The notes: generated by a model from the letters alone, not told the origin. Numbered from the stretch's first letter, positions 1 to 9,793 are shown. The stretch: DNA of 32,625 nt from Bacteroidales bacterium (GCA_027064095.1 JAMOQI010000075.1:1-32625); one strand, 5' to 3'. Made by a program: numbers and translations.

Positions 1-507
1 GGACTTGTTGGGTTTCCGAGTGCCGGAAAGTCAACACTTCTTTCTGTGGTGTCTGCTGCAAAACCAGAAATAGCAGAATATCATTTTACTACATTAAAGC
101 CCAATCTTGGTATAGTTCCATATCGCGATAATAAATCATTTATTATGGCTGATATTCCTGGTATTATTGAAGGAGCTCACGAAGGTAAGGGTCTTGGTCT
201 AAGGTTTTTACGTCATATTGAGCGAAATTCTACTTTGCTTTTTATGGTTCCTGTTGATAGCGATGATATCAATAAAGAATATAATATTCTTTTAAATGAG
301 TTAAGGCAATATAATCCAGAGTTATTGGATAAATCGAGAGTTCTTGCAATTACAAAATCGGATATTTTTGATGATGATATGCTTGAAGATTTAAAGCCTG
401 AGCTTCCAACGGATATAGAAACGATCTTCATATCTTCAATAACAAATAGAGGAATTAACGAACTAAAAGATATTCTCTGGAGAAAAATGACTGACGATAA
501 TTTCTAA
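1..507 (+). CDS. obgE: GTPase ObgE/CgtA, 3' part (5' end outside window)
   Basis: Obg-family GTPase, a ribosome-associated protein that acts in late 50S assembly and stress control. The window opens inside the G domain: frame 1 is open from base 1 and begins with the Walker A (G1) motif GFPSAGKST, followed by G3 DIPG and a G4 motif that reads TKSD rather than the usual NKxD. The N-terminal glycine-rich Obg fold must lie upstream of base 1. The protein ends soon after the G5-like segment (ISSITNRG), so it has no C-terminal OCT domain; this is my reading of the length, and many Bacteroidota Obg proteins seem to be short like this. An apparent start at the GTG at 46 is inside the gene and is not real. 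It ends 4 nt before the PAP2 gene, so the two are probably cotranscribed. Confidence 0.93.
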   Translation, partial: GLVGFPSAGKSTLLSVVSAAKPEIAEYHFTTLKPNLGIVPYRDNKSFIMADIPGIIEGAHEGKGLGLRFLRHIERNSTLLFMVPVDSDDINKEYNILLNELRQYNPELLDKSRVLAITKSDIFDDDMLEDLKPELPTDIETIFISSITNRGINELKDILWRKMTDDNF

Positions 508-511
508 TTAA

Positions 512-1084
512 ATGTTAGAGCAAATGTCGCATATTGACCAAGAGATATTTCTCTTTATTAATGGATTTCATAATGCATTTTTTGATATTATTATGTTTTG
601 GGTTTCCAAAACTGTTACTTGGATACCTCTTTGGTTATATTTTATATATCTTATAATAAGAAAATATAAAAAGATATCCTGGATTATAATAGTTGCATTA
701 ATAGCTTCAGTTGGTGTTTCTGATTTCGTTTCTGTACATCTTTTTAAAAATGTTTTTGAGAGGCTGCGCCCCTGTTATAATCCGGAAATTTCAAGTATAG
801 TACACATTGTAAAAGATCACTGTGGAGGTAAATATGGGTTTGTTAGCTCGCACTCGGCAAATATGTTTTCTATAGCGACATTTATATTTCTGCTTTTTAA
901 AAAAGATTTTCCTAAATACATTTTATTGGTTATTGTGTGGTCTGGTTTAATAGCATATAGTAGAGTGTATTTAGGTGTGCATTATCCTGGAGATATTATT
1001 GGTGGAGCTATATTAGGAAGTCTTGTTTCTGTAGTTTTTTATCTGTTTATTAAAAGATTTATCCCGCATTACAAGACTTTATAA
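512..1084 (+). CDS. PAP2-family membrane phosphatase
   Basis: Integral membrane phosphatase of the PAP2 superfamily, 190 aa. All three signature motifs are present: K79-x6-R86-P87, the SSHSAN block around His114, and S150-R-x5-H157-x3-D161, which carry the catalytic histidines and phosphate-binding arginines. Several hydrophobic helices surround them. Family members dephosphorylate lipid pyrophosphates or phosphates at the membrane, for example undecaprenyl pyrophosphate or phosphatidylglycerol phosphate; which one applies here cannot be told from sequence. The first ATG at 512 is used, 4 nt after the obgE stop, which suggests translational coupling. A second ATG at 524 would remove only four residues and is also possible. 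Confidence 0.88.
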   Translation: MLEQMSHIDQEIFLFINGFHNAFFDIIMFWVSKTVTWIPLWLYFIYLIIRKYKKISWIIIVALIASVGVSDFVSVHLFKNVFERLRPCYNPEISSIVHIVKDHCGGKYGFVSSHSANMFSIATFIFLLFKKDFPKYILLVIVWSGLIAYSRVYLGVHYPGDIIGGAILGSLVSVVFYLFIKRFIPHYKTL

Positions 1085-1201
1085 AAAGCAGCAAAAGATA
1101 TCTTATATTGTAGTGCAACAAAAAAAGTATTTAAATATAATTTTATGATAACCCAAATTTGGATGAAAATATTTTTCTAATAATATTTGTATTACTTAGT
1201 C

Positions 1202-1228
1202 GTCAGGATTATTTGTGAATAATCCGGG
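1202..1228 (+). repeat. REP-like hairpin repeat, copy 1
   Basis: A 27-bp sequence identical to 11219-11245. Its core GGATTATTTGTGAATAATCC is a perfect 8-bp inverted repeat around a TGTG loop. The core is preceded by GTCA and followed by GGG. It sits in the 385-bp gene-free stretch between the PAP2 gene and rplU, which otherwise shows only the rplU promoter. A short palindrome with a fixed 5' tetranucleotide recalls REP elements moved by RAYT transposases, but no transposase is present here, so that link is inference. Confidence 0.75.
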
Positions 1229-1425
1229 AGATGATACATAATAACATTTTTTAGGATAAAAATGACTGTTAAAAGTGTATTTTTTTAAAAATTAATTGGT
1301 GCGATTATTTATTTATATAGTAGATATACAGGCTTATACAAAAGGATATGTTTTAATTGACCATCAATAATATTAAATATTAGTTAATAACTTTATAAAT
1401 AGGTTTATTATATAAAAAAATATTG

Positions 1426-1433
1426 TACTTTTG
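1426..1433 (+). promoter_or_regulatory. Promoter -7 box for rplU-rpmA
   Basis: TACTTTTG is an exact match to the Bacteroidota -7 consensus TAnnTTTG, 36 nt before the rplU start. A T-rich stretch about 20 bp upstream (1403-1407, GTTTA) could serve as the weaker -33 element. Transcription would start near 1439, leaving a leader of about 30 nt. Confidence 0.7.
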
Positions 1434-1469
1434 CAGCCCGAATTTTAGAATTAACTAAGAATAATTAAG

Positions 1470-1781
1470 ATGTATGCAATCGTAGAGATCGCCGGTCAAC
1501 AATTCAAAGTGGAAAAAGATCAACAGATTTTTGTTCACCGCTTGGATGGCGAAGAAGGAGCAAGCCTTGATTTCGATAAAGTTCTTTTAGTAGAGGACGG
1601 AAAGAAAATTAAGGTTGGAACACCAACTGTTGAGGGTGCCAAAGTTTCCGCAAAAATTATTTCTCACCTTAAAGGTGATAAAGTAATAGTTTTCAAGAAA
1701 AAACGTCGTAAAGGGTACAAGAAAAAGAATGGCCATCGCCAATACTTGACCAAGATTAGTATTGAAAATATTACATTATAA
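1470..1781 (+). CDS. rplU: 50S ribosomal protein L21
   Basis: Ribosomal protein L21, 103 aa, the normal bacterial length. It begins [15 protein letters not shown], the conserved L21 opening, and has the basic rRNA-binding stretch [16 protein letters not shown] near the C-terminus. It binds 23S rRNA in the large subunit and is encoded just before rpmA (33-nt gap), the usual pairing. It lies close to obgE, as in many bacteria, but has its own -7 box at 1426-1433, so it is probably transcribed independently of obgE. Confidence 0.98.
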   Translation: MYAIVEIAGQQFKVEKDQQIFVHRLDGEEGASLDFDKVLLVEDGKKIKVGTPTVEGAKVSAKIISHLKGDKVIVFKKKRRKGYKKKNGHRQYLTKISIENITL

Positions 1782-1814
1782 TTTAATTAAGTTTAACCTT
1801 TAAAATCATATATC

Positions 1815-2096
1815 ATGGCTCATAAAAAAGGTGCAGGTAGTTCAAAGAACGGTCGCGAATCGGAAAGTAAACGATTAGGTGTAAAAATTTACGGTGGTCA
1901 AGCAGTACGTGCTGGTAGTATTATTGTACGTCAAAGAGGTACTACTCATCATCCATCTACTAACGTTGGAATGGGAAAAGATCATACTTTATACTCTTTA
2001 GTTGACGGTACAGTTGAATTTAGAAAAAGAAGAGATAATCGCTCTTATGTTTCTGTTGTAGAGTTTCCAAAAGAATCTGAGGTTGCTAAGAATTAA
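1815..2096 (+). CDS. rpmA: 50S ribosomal protein L27
   Basis: Ribosomal protein L27, 93 aa. The N-terminus [16 protein letters not shown] is the flexible arm that reaches the peptidyl-transferase centre. There is no Firmicutes-type cleavable N-terminal extension. The conserved core [17 protein letters not shown] and [15 protein letters not shown] follows. It is the second gene of the rplU-rpmA unit and is closed by a strong intrinsic terminator at 2122-2148. Confidence 0.98.
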   Translation: MAHKKGAGSSKNGRESESKRLGVKIYGGQAVRAGSIIVRQRGTTHHPSTNVGMGKDHTLYSLVDGTVEFRKRRDNRSYVSVVEFPKESEVAKN

Positions 2097-2121
2097 GGCA
2101 ATCGACATAAAATAAATAGAA

Positions 2122-2148
2122 GGCTGTTCATTATGGACGGCCTTTTTT
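2122..2148 (+). terminator. Intrinsic terminator after rpmA
   Basis: Arms GGCTGTTCA (2122-2130) and TGGACGGCC (2134-2142) form a 9-bp stem with two G-U pairs and a 3-nt TTA loop, followed by six T. It ends the ribosomal-protein transcript and insulates it from the convergent glycosyltransferase gene. Confidence 0.88.
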
Positions 2149-2213
2149 ATTACTTGTATTTTATTGAAATATAAAATTACGGTTAAATTTATAATAAAAA
2201 CTATTTGAAAAAT

Positions 2214-3344
2214 TTACATTTGAGAGATAACTTTATCGATACTTTTCCAAATGGATTTAGCTGTTAAATCCCATGAAAATTTATTTACTCTTTGTTTGCC
2301 TTTTTCAATCAATTCGCTTCTGTAATTTTTATCTTCTTCTACTCTCTGCATAGCTTTAGCAATTTCTCTAAAGTTAAAAGGGTCTACTAGTAGAGCAGCA
2401 TCGCCAGCAACTTCAGGCATTGATGTTACATTAGATGTAATAACTGCAGTTTCAGCTTTAAAACCCTCTATAATTGGTATACCAAATCCTTCGAAATATG
2501 AAACGTAAACCATTGCTAATGATGAGCTAACCAGTTTGCTTAATGTTGTTGGGTCTAGATGGCCAAGGAAAATCACATCAGATTTGTGCGACATTTTAGA
2601 ATAAGTATTTTTTATTTCTTTAGTCCAGTATTGTTTATTGCCTACTATAACAAGTTTAGAGCTTGATTTAGTTACCCTTTTATAATTGTCGAAACCTATA
2701 AATAAACCTACTAAGTTTTTTCTAGGATGTAAAGATCCAACAAAAATAAAAAAGTCTTTTTCGTTAGTAAACTTCTTTTTAACTTCTATTTTATCAAGCT
2801 CATTTATTGCATGGTAGTTTTCGTTTATGCCATTATATGCAATATCAACATTATTGCTATTGATTCCATACAATTTACAAATATCAGCTTTGGAATATTC
2901 TGATACAGTAAGTATTCTTTTTGCTTTTTTTGCAAACTTAGGAAAGAAATATTTGTAGTATTTTCTTGAGAAAAATGGTAAATCTTTTGGGTAATATTCA
3001 AAATTTAAATCATGAATAACAGGAATACTTGGAATAGAACTTCTTAAAGATAAATATCCATCAGGAGAGAAGAAAATGTCTGCTTTGTATTTTTTTAATA
3101 TAAAAGGTATAGAAAGCTCAAACCATATTACAAAGAGAAAAGGATGTTTTGCCGGAGGTCCGATAACTACCGGTGTAACATTGTCGCTAAAAATAAATTT
3201 TTTATCATAAGGCCTATCAAAAATAAAAATAAATTCATGCTCAGGATGATTTATACTCAACCGTTTAAGAGACTCATAGCTAAACCATGCTATCCCATCC
3301 ATTCTATTTCTTAGGAGTAATCTTGTATTTACAGCAATTATCAA
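2214..3344 (-). CDS. GT4-family glycosyltransferase
   Basis: Glycosyltransferase of the GT-B fold, GT4 family, 376 aa, with no signal peptide and no clear membrane span. The C-terminal half carries the family marks: GSLHPRKN (203-210, nucleotide-phosphate binding) and the E285-x7-E293 motif in EGFGIPIIE, which contacts the donor sugar nucleotide. SMPEVAGDAALLVDP follows, as in mannosyltransferase-like members. It probably adds a hexose to a cell-surface polysaccharide or lipid-linked glycan on the cytoplasmic side; donor and acceptor are unknown. It stands alone, convergent with rpmA. Upstream, CAAATATC (3368-3375, plus-strand reading) gives a one-mismatch -7 box for a minus-strand promoter with a short leader. 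Confidence 0.88.
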   Translation of the reverse strand: MIIAVNTRLLLRNRMDGIAWFSYESLKRLSINHPEHEFIFIFDRPYDKKFIFSDNVTPVVIGPPAKHPFLFVIWFELSIPFILKKYKADIFFSPDGYLSLRSSIPSIPVIHDLNFEYYPKDLPFFSRKYYKYFFPKFAKKAKRILTVSEYSKADICKLYGINSNNVDIAYNGINENYHAINELDKIEVKKKFTNEKDFFIFVGSLHPRKNLVGLFIGFDNYKRVTKSSSKLVIVGNKQYWTKEIKNTYSKMSHKSDVIFLGHLDPTTLSKLVSSSLAMVYVSYFEGFGIPIIEGFKAETAVITSNVTSMPEVAGDAALLVDPFNFREIAKAMQRVEEDKNYRSELIEKGKQRVNKFSWDLTAKSIWKSIDKVISQM

Positions 3345-3558
3345 TTGATAAAGTTTTATGTTGAGTACAAATATCTAATTTTTTGAGCTTATTCCAACAT
3401 TCTATTTGTGTTTTTTAATAAAAACATTTTAATAAAATGATGAAATCTTTCATATTCTATGAGTTATAAAGTATTAATATTCAGTATTTATTGTATGTAA
3501 TTTTTTGTTGTGAGTTAGCAAAATAATATATTTTGTTGTGTTTGTAACAAAAAACTTG

Positions 3559-3566
3559 TATATTTG
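3559..3566 (+). promoter_or_regulatory. Promoter -7 box for the response regulator gene
   Basis: TATATTTG matches TAnnTTTG exactly, with TTG-containing candidates for the -33 element at 3532-3538. The transcript would start near 3573, giving a leader of about 85 nt. Apart from this box and a weak minus-strand one for the glycosyltransferase, I see nothing in the 314-bp gap 3345-3658. Confidence 0.6.
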
Positions 3567-3658
3567 GGACGAAAATAATTAAAATATCAATCATAAATAT
3601 TAGGGAGTATTTTTTCTTTATTTGCTTAATCGGTTATATTTTTTAATAATATTTATTT

Positions 3659-4030
3659 ATGGGAGATTCAAAAAACATATTAATTGCTGAGGATGAACAA
3701 ATAAGTTTTCGTTTATTGAGTCTTATTATTAATCATATTAATCCTAATTACTTTATTTTTCATGCACATAATGGAGTTGAAGCAATTGATTTATATAAGA
3801 ATAATCAAATAGATCTTATTTTGATGGATGTTAAAATGCCGGAGATGAATGGAGTTGAAGCAACATTAAAAATTAGACAAATGGATCCAAAAATTCCCAT
3901 TATAGCACAAACAGCATTTACTCAAGACCATGAGATTTTGACGATAGAAAAAGCGGGGGTCAATGATGTATTAGCAAAGCCAATACGTAAAGACTTATTG
4001 GCTTCAATTTTTAATAAATATCTATATTAG
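3659..4030 (+). CDS. Stand-alone response regulator (single REC domain)
   Basis: A CheY-like receiver of 123 aa with no output domain. The acidic pocket E11-D12, phospho-acceptor Asp57 (in LMDVKMP), Thr85 and Lys107 (in AKPIRK) are all present, so it should be phosphorylated normally. Domains of this form usually act as phosphate shuttles or by protein contact, and in Bacteroidota they often match the receiver halves of hybrid kinases. No histidine kinase is encoded nearby, so it is an orphan whose partner cannot be named. It has its own promoter and a leader of about 85 nt, and appears monocistronic. Confidence 0.92.
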   Translation: MGDSKNILIAEDEQISFRLLSLIINHINPNYFIFHAHNGVEAIDLYKNNQIDLILMDVKMPEMNGVEATLKIRQMDPKIPIIAQTAFTQDHEILTIEKAGVNDVLAKPIRKDLLASIFNKYLY

Positions 4031-4129
4031 TACAATAATAGTTTTTCTATAATTTTATTTCATTTATACTCAAAATTTTATTTCTTCAAAAATGTATAAC
4101 TTTAGCTACAATGCAAGGAGTAATGTTTG

Positions 4130-4137
4130 TATTTTTG
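4130..4137 (+). promoter_or_regulatory. Promoter -7 box for valS
   Basis: TATTTTTG fits TAnnTTTG exactly, 25 nt before the ATG at 4163. The predicted transcription start near 4143 lies after the TTG at 4127, which rules out that upstream codon as a translation start and decides in favour of 4163. Confidence 0.65.
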
Positions 4138-4162
4138 CGCAAATTTTTTGATACATTTTTAT

Positions 4163-6790
4163 ATGGAAATAGCAAGTAAGTACAGCCCAAACGAAGTTGA
4201 AGAGAAGTGGTATTCTCATTGGTTAGAGAAGAAATATTTTCATTCAGAAGTCGACGATAGAGAATCATATACTATAGTTATACCACCACCAAATGTTACC
4301 GGTGTATTACATATGGGACATATGCTTAACAATACATTGCAGGATGTTTTGGTGCGTCGTGCCAGAATGCAAGGTAAGAATGCCTGTTGGGTACCTGGTA
4401 CCGACCATGCTTCTATTGCTACAGAGGCAAAGGTTGTTGCTAAGCTAAAAGCTGAAGGTGTTGATAAGAATAATCTCACTCGTGATGAATTTCTTGAGCA
4501 CGCTTGGGAATGGACACATAAACATGGTGGAATAATTCTTGAACAGCTTAAGAAACTAGGCGCCAGTTGTGACTGGGATAGAACTAAGTTTACTATGGAT
4601 GATGATATGTCAGAATCCGTCATTAAGGTTTTTATTGATCTATACAACAAAGGCTTAATTTATCGTGGATACAGAATGGTAAATTGGGATCCAGAAGCTA
4701 AAACTACTGTTTCTGACGAAGAGGTTATACATGTTGAGAAAAATGGAAAGCTTTATTATTTACGTTATAAGATAGAAGGTGAAGATGAATATGTTACTAT
4801 TGCGACTACAAGGCCTGAAACTATTTTGGGTGATTCAGCAGTTTGCTATAATCCTAACGATACACGATTTCAACACCTTAAAGGTAAAAAAGTTATAGTA
4901 CCAATTGTTAATCGAGCAGTACCTTTAATAGAAGATGAGTATGTAGATATGGAATTTGGTACAGGTTGTTTGAAAATTACACCTGCTCATGATCCTAATG
5001 ATAAACTGATTGGTGATAAGCACAAGCTAGAATTTATTGATATTTTTAATGAAGATGCTACTTTAAACGAACAAGGACTTCATTATGAGGGAATGGATAG
5101 ATTTGCTTGCCGTAAAGAGATTATTGTAGAGCTTGATAGCATAGGTTCTCTAGTAAAAATTGAAGATTATAATAATAAGGTAGGAACTTCAGAGCGTACA
5201 GGAGCAGTTATTGAACCTCGTTTGTCTTATCAATGGTTTCTATCAATGGAGAAACTAGCTGAGCCTGCACTTAAAGCTGTAATGGAAGATGTTATAAAAT
5301 TAGTACCGGAGAAATTCAAAAATACTTATCGTCATTGGATGGAGAATGTTCGTGATTGGAATATATCACGACAGCTATGGTGGGGACATCGTATTCCTGC
5401 TTATTTTTATGGTGAGGGTATTAATGATTTTGTTGTTGCTACAAACATTGAAGATGCTTTAAGGCTTGCAAAAGATAAAACCTTGAATCCTAATTTGAAA
5501 GCTGAAGATTTGCGTCAGGAAAGTGATGTCCTTGATACTTGGTTCTCCAGTTGGTTGTGGCCAATATCTGTTTTCGATGGAATCAGAAATCCTGAAAATA
5601 AAGAGATAAAGTATTATTATCCTACTAATGATTTGGTTACTGCTCCGGAGATTTTGTTCTTTTGGGTTGCTAGAATGATTATTGCCGGATATGAATGGCA
5701 AGGACAAAAACCCTTTAACTATGTTTATCTTACTGGAATTGTACGTGATAAACTGGGTAGAAAAATGAGCAAAAGCCTTGGTAATTCTCCAGACCCTATT
5801 ATGTTGATGGATAAATATGGTGCTGATGGTGTTAGAGTTGGAATGCTATTGACTTCACCGGCAGGTAACGATTTGCCCTTTGATGAAGCACTGTGTGAAC
5901 AAGGACGTAATTTTAGTAATAAAATATGGAATGCTCTAAGGCTTGTGAAAAGCTGGGAAACAACTGAAGGTAAATCTAGTAATTCTGCTAGTGCTGGTAT
6001 TCAGTGGATGGAAGCTCGTATAAACCAAAATATTGCTATAATAGAAGATCATTTCTCTAAATATAGAATTTCGGATGCTCTAATGTCTATTTATAAGTTG
6101 ATTTGGAATGACTTCTGCTCTAGTTATTTAGAGATAGTTAAGCCAGCTTATAAATCTCCAATAGAAAAAGATACTTATATTGCAACGGTAGGCTTCTTTG
6201 AGAAGTTAATGAAGATGCTTCATCCTTTTATGCCATTTATTACTGAAGAAGTTTGGCATATTTTGAATGAGCAAAGTAAGGATATTATTATTAGTGAAAT
6301 GCCTATAGCCGCAGAATATGATAAAGAGGTAATTTCAAATTTTGAATTTACAGAGGAAGTCATAGGTGCTGTAAGAAATATACGCAATAAGAAGAATATT
6401 GCTAATAAAGAGAAACTAAAGCTTTTTGTTAAGCGTAATCAAGAAAAAGAGCTAAGTAAGGAGCTTGATGCTGTTATCATTAAACTTTGTAACTTAGAGT
6501 CCTTGGAATATATTAATAAAGATTTGGAAGGGGCAAACCGTTTTATGATAGGAACAGCAGAGTTTTTTATTCCTATGTTAGATAATATTGATGTAGAAGC
6601 TGAAATCAGTAAATTACAACAGGAATTGAAATATCAGAAAGGATTCTTAGCATCAGTAAATAAGAAGCTTTCTAATGAGCGTTTTGTTAATAATGCGCCC
6701 TCTAAAGTCGTGGATATTGAAAGAAAGAAAGCAGAAGATGCAGAAAGTAAAATTCGTATTATTGAGGAGCAGATAAATAGACTTTCATAG
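4163..6790 (+). CDS. valS: Valyl-tRNA synthetase
   Basis: Class I valine-tRNA ligase, 875 aa, cytoplasmic. Visible elements in order are the HIGH-type motif HMGH (50-53) after PPPNVTGVL, the CP1 editing domain with [10 protein letters not shown] and the [15 protein letters not shown] loop, the KMSKS loop (534-538), the anticodon-binding helical bundle, and a C-terminal Val-RS coiled-coil arm rich in K, E and Q. Length is normal. A longer reading from a TTG at 4127 would add 12 residues but crosses the promoter box, so the ATG at 4163 ([16 protein letters not shown]) is chosen. aspS follows after 62 nt with no clear promoter between, so the two synthetases may be cotranscribed. Confidence 0.97.
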   Translation: MEIASKYSPNEVEEKWYSHWLEKKYFHSEVDDRESYTIVIPPPNVTGVLHMGHMLNNTLQDVLVRRARMQGKNACWVPGTDHASIATEAKVVAKLKAEGVDKNNLTRDEFLEHAWEWTHKHGGIILEQLKKLGASCDWDRTKFTMDDDMSESVIKVFIDLYNKGLIYRGYRMVNWDPEAKTTVSDEEVIHVEKNGKLYYLRYKIEGEDEYVTIATTRPETILGDSAVCYNPNDTRFQHLKGKKVIVPIVNRAVPLIEDEYVDMEFGTGCLKITPAHDPNDKLIGDKHKLEFIDIFNEDATLNEQGLHYEGMDRFACRKEIIVELDSIGSLVKIEDYNNKVGTSERTGAVIEPRLSYQWFLSMEKLAEPALKAVMEDVIKLVPEKFKNTYRHWMENVRDWNISRQLWWGHRIPAYFYGEGINDFVVATNIEDALRLAKDKTLNPNLKAEDLRQESDVLDTWFSSWLWPISVFDGIRNPENKEIKYYYPTNDLVTAPEILFFWVARMIIAGYEWQGQKPFNYVYLTGIVRDKLGRKMSKSLGNSPDPIMLMDKYGADGVRVGMLLTSPAGNDLPFDEALCEQGRNFSNKIWNALRLVKSWETTEGKSSNSASAGIQWMEARINQNIAIIEDHFSKYRISDALMSIYKLIWNDFCSSYLEIVKPAYKSPIEKDTYIATVGFFEKLMKMLHPFMPFITEEVWHILNEQSKDIIISEMPIAAEYDKEVISNFEFTEEVIGAVRNIRNKKNIANKEKLKLFVKRNQEKELSKELDAVIIKLCNLESLEYINKDLEGANRFMIGTAEFFIPMLDNIDVEAEISKLQQELKYQKGFLASVNKKLSNERFVNNAPSKVVDIERKKAEDAESKIRIIEEQINRLS

Positions 6791-6852
6791 TTGAAGGTAG
6801 TTTATGAGCAAATATTGATATTAGTATTGAAGGAAATAAATAACGATAAGAT

Positions 6853-8607
6853 ATGTTAAGAACACACAATTGTGGAGAGCTTACAATAAGTAATGTAAAC
6901 CAGGAAGTAATATTAAGTGGTTGGGTGCAGAAGTCTCGTGATCTCGGAGGAATGACATTTGTTGATTTACGTGATAGATATGGCATTACCCAGTTAGTAT
7001 TTAATATGGAAACTAATGCTGAGCTATGTGAAGAAGCGCGTAAACTTGGTCGTGAGTTTGTAATACAAATTAAAGGGATTGTTAGTGAAAGAGAAAGTAA
7101 GAATAATAAGATAGCCACAGGTGAAATTGAAATAGTGGTTTCTGAATTGAATATTCTTAATATTTCAAAAACACCACCCTTTACTATTGAGAACGAAACC
7201 GATGGTGGTGAAGAAATACGAATGAAATATCGATATTTAGATATTAGACGTAATCCTATTAAAGAGAACCTATTGCTACGCAATAAGGTGGGTTTTGAAG
7301 TTAGATCTTATTTGCATAATATTGATTTTGTGGAAGTTGAAACACCGTATTTAATTAAATCTACTCCAGAGGGAGCAAGAGATTTTGTTGTTCCTTCAAG
7401 AATGAATCCCGGTACTTTTTATGCATTACCACAATCACCTCAAACATTTAAACAATTGTTAATGGTGGGAGGATACGACCGCTATTATCAGTTGGTGAAG
7501 TGCTTTCGCGATGAAGACTTACGTGCAGACCGTCAACCGGAGTTTACTCAAATTGATTGTGAAATGTCTTTTGTTGATCAAGAAGATATATTAAATGTAT
7601 TTGAAGGTATGACTAAACACCTTTTTAAGAAAATTAAAGGTGTCGAAATGAATGATTTCCTACGAATACCTTATGATGATGCAATGAGATTGTATGGTAG
7701 TGATAAACCTGATATAAGGTTTGGTATGCAGTTCGTTGAGATAAATGAATTGGTTAAGAATAAAGGATTTAAGATATTTGATGATGCTGAATTAGTAGTA
7801 GGAATTTGTGCTCCAAATTGTGCTAATTACTCTAGAAAACAACTGGATAAGTTAACAGATTTTGTGCGGAAACCTCAAATAGGAGCTAAGGGTCTTGTTT
7901 ATGTTAAGTATAACGAAGATGGAAGTTTTAAGTCTTCAGTTGATAAATTTTATTCACAAGAAGATCTTCAACTTGTGGCAGATAAAATGAAATCTAATAA
8001 GGGAGACTTATTATTGATACTTTCAGGAGATAAAGATCATACTCGAAATGCACTTAATGAGTTGCGTTTGGAAATGGGTAATAGACTTAACTTGAGGGAT
8101 AAAAACGTATATGCTCCTCTTTGGGTAATTGATTTTCCACTTTTAGAATGGGATAGCGATAATGAGCGTTGGCACGCAATGCACCATCCATTTACCGCTC
8201 CAAAGCCAGATGAAATGGATATATTGAGCACTGAACCGGGTAAAGTTCATGCAAATGCTTATGATTTGGTTATTAATGGAGTAGAAATTGGTGGAGGTAG
8301 TATACGTATTTACAATAAAGATATTCAAGCCCAAATGTTTAAACATCTTGGCTTTAGTGAAGAAGATGCTAAAGAGCAATTCGGATTTTTAATGAATGCA
8401 TTTGAATACGGAGCTCCGCCTCATGGTGGAATAGCACTTGGCTTTGATAGGTTAGTGGCTATGTTTGGCGGTAGTGATTCGATCAGAGATTATATTGCTT
8501 TTCCAAAGAATAATAGTGGACAGGATGTGATGATTTCTTCTCCATCTACAATAGCTGATAATCAGTTAGATGAACTTTTTTTGAAGATAACAAAAGTTAA
8601 TGATTAA
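6853..8607 (+). CDS. aspS: Aspartyl-tRNA synthetase, bacterial type
   Basis: Class II aspartate-tRNA ligase, 584 aa, cytoplasmic. The N-terminal OB-fold anticodon domain begins [44 protein letters not shown]. Class II motif 2 is [14 protein letters not shown] and motif 3 is [15 protein letters not shown]. Between them sits the GAD insertion typical of the bacterial enzyme. Whether it charges only tRNA-Asp or also tRNA-Asn cannot be settled from this window, since it depends on the presence of asnS or gatCAB elsewhere. The start ATG at 6853 gives a normal N-terminus. It follows valS by 62 nt. Confidence 0.96.
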   Translation: MLRTHNCGELTISNVNQEVILSGWVQKSRDLGGMTFVDLRDRYGITQLVFNMETNAELCEEARKLGREFVIQIKGIVSERESKNNKIATGEIEIVVSELNILNISKTPPFTIENETDGGEEIRMKYRYLDIRRNPIKENLLLRNKVGFEVRSYLHNIDFVEVETPYLIKSTPEGARDFVVPSRMNPGTFYALPQSPQTFKQLLMVGGYDRYYQLVKCFRDEDLRADRQPEFTQIDCEMSFVDQEDILNVFEGMTKHLFKKIKGVEMNDFLRIPYDDAMRLYGSDKPDIRFGMQFVEINELVKNKGFKIFDDAELVVGICAPNCANYSRKQLDKLTDFVRKPQIGAKGLVYVKYNEDGSFKSSVDKFYSQEDLQLVADKMKSNKGDLLLILSGDKDHTRNALNELRLEMGNRLNLRDKNVYAPLWVIDFPLLEWDSDNERWHAMHHPFTAPKPDEMDILSTEPGKVHANAYDLVINGVEIGGGSIRIYNKDIQAQMFKHLGFSEEDAKEQFGFLMNAFEYGAPPHGGIALGFDRLVAMFGGSDSIRDYIAFPKNNSGQDVMISSPSTIADNQLDELFLKITKVND

Positions 8608-8682
8608 TCTATGATTTTTACTAAAATTTAAATATACAAAGGAATACTACAATACTTAACCAATTGAATCTATTATTGTTAG

Positions 8683-8726
8683 GTATGCTGAGTGATTTGC
8701 TTTGTTTTAGAAGATAGCAAGCATAC
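8683..8726 (+). other. Bulged stem-loop downstream of aspS
   Basis: GTATGC (8683-8688) pairs with GCATAC (8721-8726), and TTGCT (8697-8701) pairs with AGCAA (8716-8720), giving two stacked stems with one 5' bulge and a 14-nt loop. It lacks a following T-tract, so it is a poor intrinsic terminator. It lies before the promoter box at 8775, so it is not in the next gene's leader. The rest of the 410-bp gap 8608-9017 shows only that promoter and an AT-rich leader. Function is unknown. Confidence 0.4.
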
Positions 8727-8774
8727 AAACCATTATTGAATTATTGACAATATTTTTTATTTACAAAAATTGTT

Positions 8775-8782
8775 TACTTTTG
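8775..8782 (+). promoter_or_regulatory. Promoter -7 box for the DUF308 gene
   Basis: TACTTTTG fits TAnnTTTG exactly. It lies about 235 nt before the start at 9018, which would give a long AU-rich leader in which I see no recognisable riboswitch. A promoter nearer the gene cannot be excluded. Confidence 0.5.
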
Positions 8783-9017
8783 CTACATATAATCACTTAC
8801 TAATGGCATTAGTCTTAAAAGTTTTGTAATAATTATTTTTGTTACTCATTTAGATTGGTTGAAATATAATCATATTTAAGTCAGAATTATTATAGTTATT
8901 TGCAGACCTTTAAAATATGAAGATGAAATTTTATGCCTTTAGTATTAATATTCTGGTGGTTAGTTCGAATTTTATAATAAGTAGTGATAATTAATAAATA
9001 AAATATTTAATAACAAT

Positions 9018-9617
9018 ATGGGAACTATCAACTTTAGAGTGTCAGGAAAATGGTCGAGCTTTTTGATTAATGCATTAGTTACATTAGCAATAGGTCTTTT
9101 ATTAGTGTTAGCACCACAAACTGTTTATAAAACGATTGTTATAAGTGTTGGAGTAGTTTTGTTTATAGGAGGTTTAATTTCATTGATTTATGTTAATAGA
9201 TCACAAACATTAACAATTAAGAATAAATCATTTTGGTATATTCAAGCTGTAATAAATATTGTTATTGGGGTTTTTATATTCTTACAACCAGAGCTTGTCG
9301 TAAACTTATTAAGGTATTTTATCTCTATTTGGTTAATATTAGTTGGTGTTATCCAGTTATTATATTCCTCAGGACAAAGTAAAATATATGGTAATGTAAG
9401 TGTTATGTTAATAAACAGCATATTAGCTTTGTTAGTTGGGATAATATTTTTGATTTGGCCTGAATTCCCTCTTTTAATTATTGGATATTTAAATATTTTT
9501 ATAAGTATTATTTTGTTTTATTATTCTATAGTATTTTATTCCAATCGAAACCAAGGGAATATTAAGAATGCAGATAATATTGAAGATGCAGAGATAGTTG
9601 AGGAAACAATAGAATAA
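9018..9617 (+). CDS. DUF308 / HdeD-family membrane protein
   Basis: A 199-aa inner-membrane protein of six hydrophobic helices arranged as repeated pairs, ending in a short acidic cytoplasmic tail (NADNIEDAEIVEETIE). The repeat pattern of a helix followed by 'G(L/V)xxLxxP' (GLLLVLAPQTVY, GVFIFLQPELVV, GIIFLIWPEFPL) is the DUF308 signature seen in HdeD, an Escherichia coli acid-resistance membrane protein. The biochemical role of the family is not established, so no function is assigned beyond membrane protein, possibly stress-related. The start ATG at 9018 is preceded by a very AT-rich leader without a Shine-Dalgarno sequence. Confidence 0.85.
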   Translation: MGTINFRVSGKWSSFLINALVTLAIGLLLVLAPQTVYKTIVISVGVVLFIGGLISLIYVNRSQTLTIKNKSFWYIQAVINIVIGVFIFLQPELVVNLLRYFISIWLILVGVIQLLYSSGQSKIYGNVSVMLINSILALLVGIIFLIWPEFPLLIIGYLNIFISIILFYYSIVFYSNRNQGNIKNADNIEDAEIVEETIE

Positions 9618-9741
9618 CAAGAATAATATGGTATTATTTCTGTAATAACCAAGAATTCTTAATTATTGATTATGTAAAGCGTCAATTAAAAGACGTATAT
9701 ATAGTTATTCACAAGAAAAAAAATAAAATATATTTTCGCTG

Positions 9742-9765
9742 CCGTTTATTAAAATTAATAGACGG
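9742..9765 (+). other. 10-bp hairpin before the YitT-type gene
   Basis: CCGTTTATTA (9742-9751) and TAATAGACGG (9756-9765) form a 10-bp stem with one G-U pair and an AAAT loop, followed by an AT-rich run ending in five T. It is 125 nt after the DUF308 stop and 28 nt before the next ATG. It may be a weak terminator for the DUF308 transcript. It could instead be a 5' stem on the yitT-type mRNA if TATTTTCG at 9731-9738 (one mismatch to TAnnTTTG) is that gene's -7 box. Confidence 0.45.
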
Positions 9766-9793
9766 ATATTATTAATTTTTATTGTTTTGTATT

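Noticed and set aside
4127-4162. Extended valS start at a TTG codon
   Set aside because: The extra 12 codons run through the perfect -7 box at 4130-4137, so this part would not be transcribed; the ATG at 4163 gives the usual N-terminus.
8143-8379. Minus-strand ORF inside aspS
   Set aside because: It lies wholly within the conserved aspS coding sequence on the opposite strand and shows no family features; the same applies to the other antisense frames in valS, susC, fecR and cysH.
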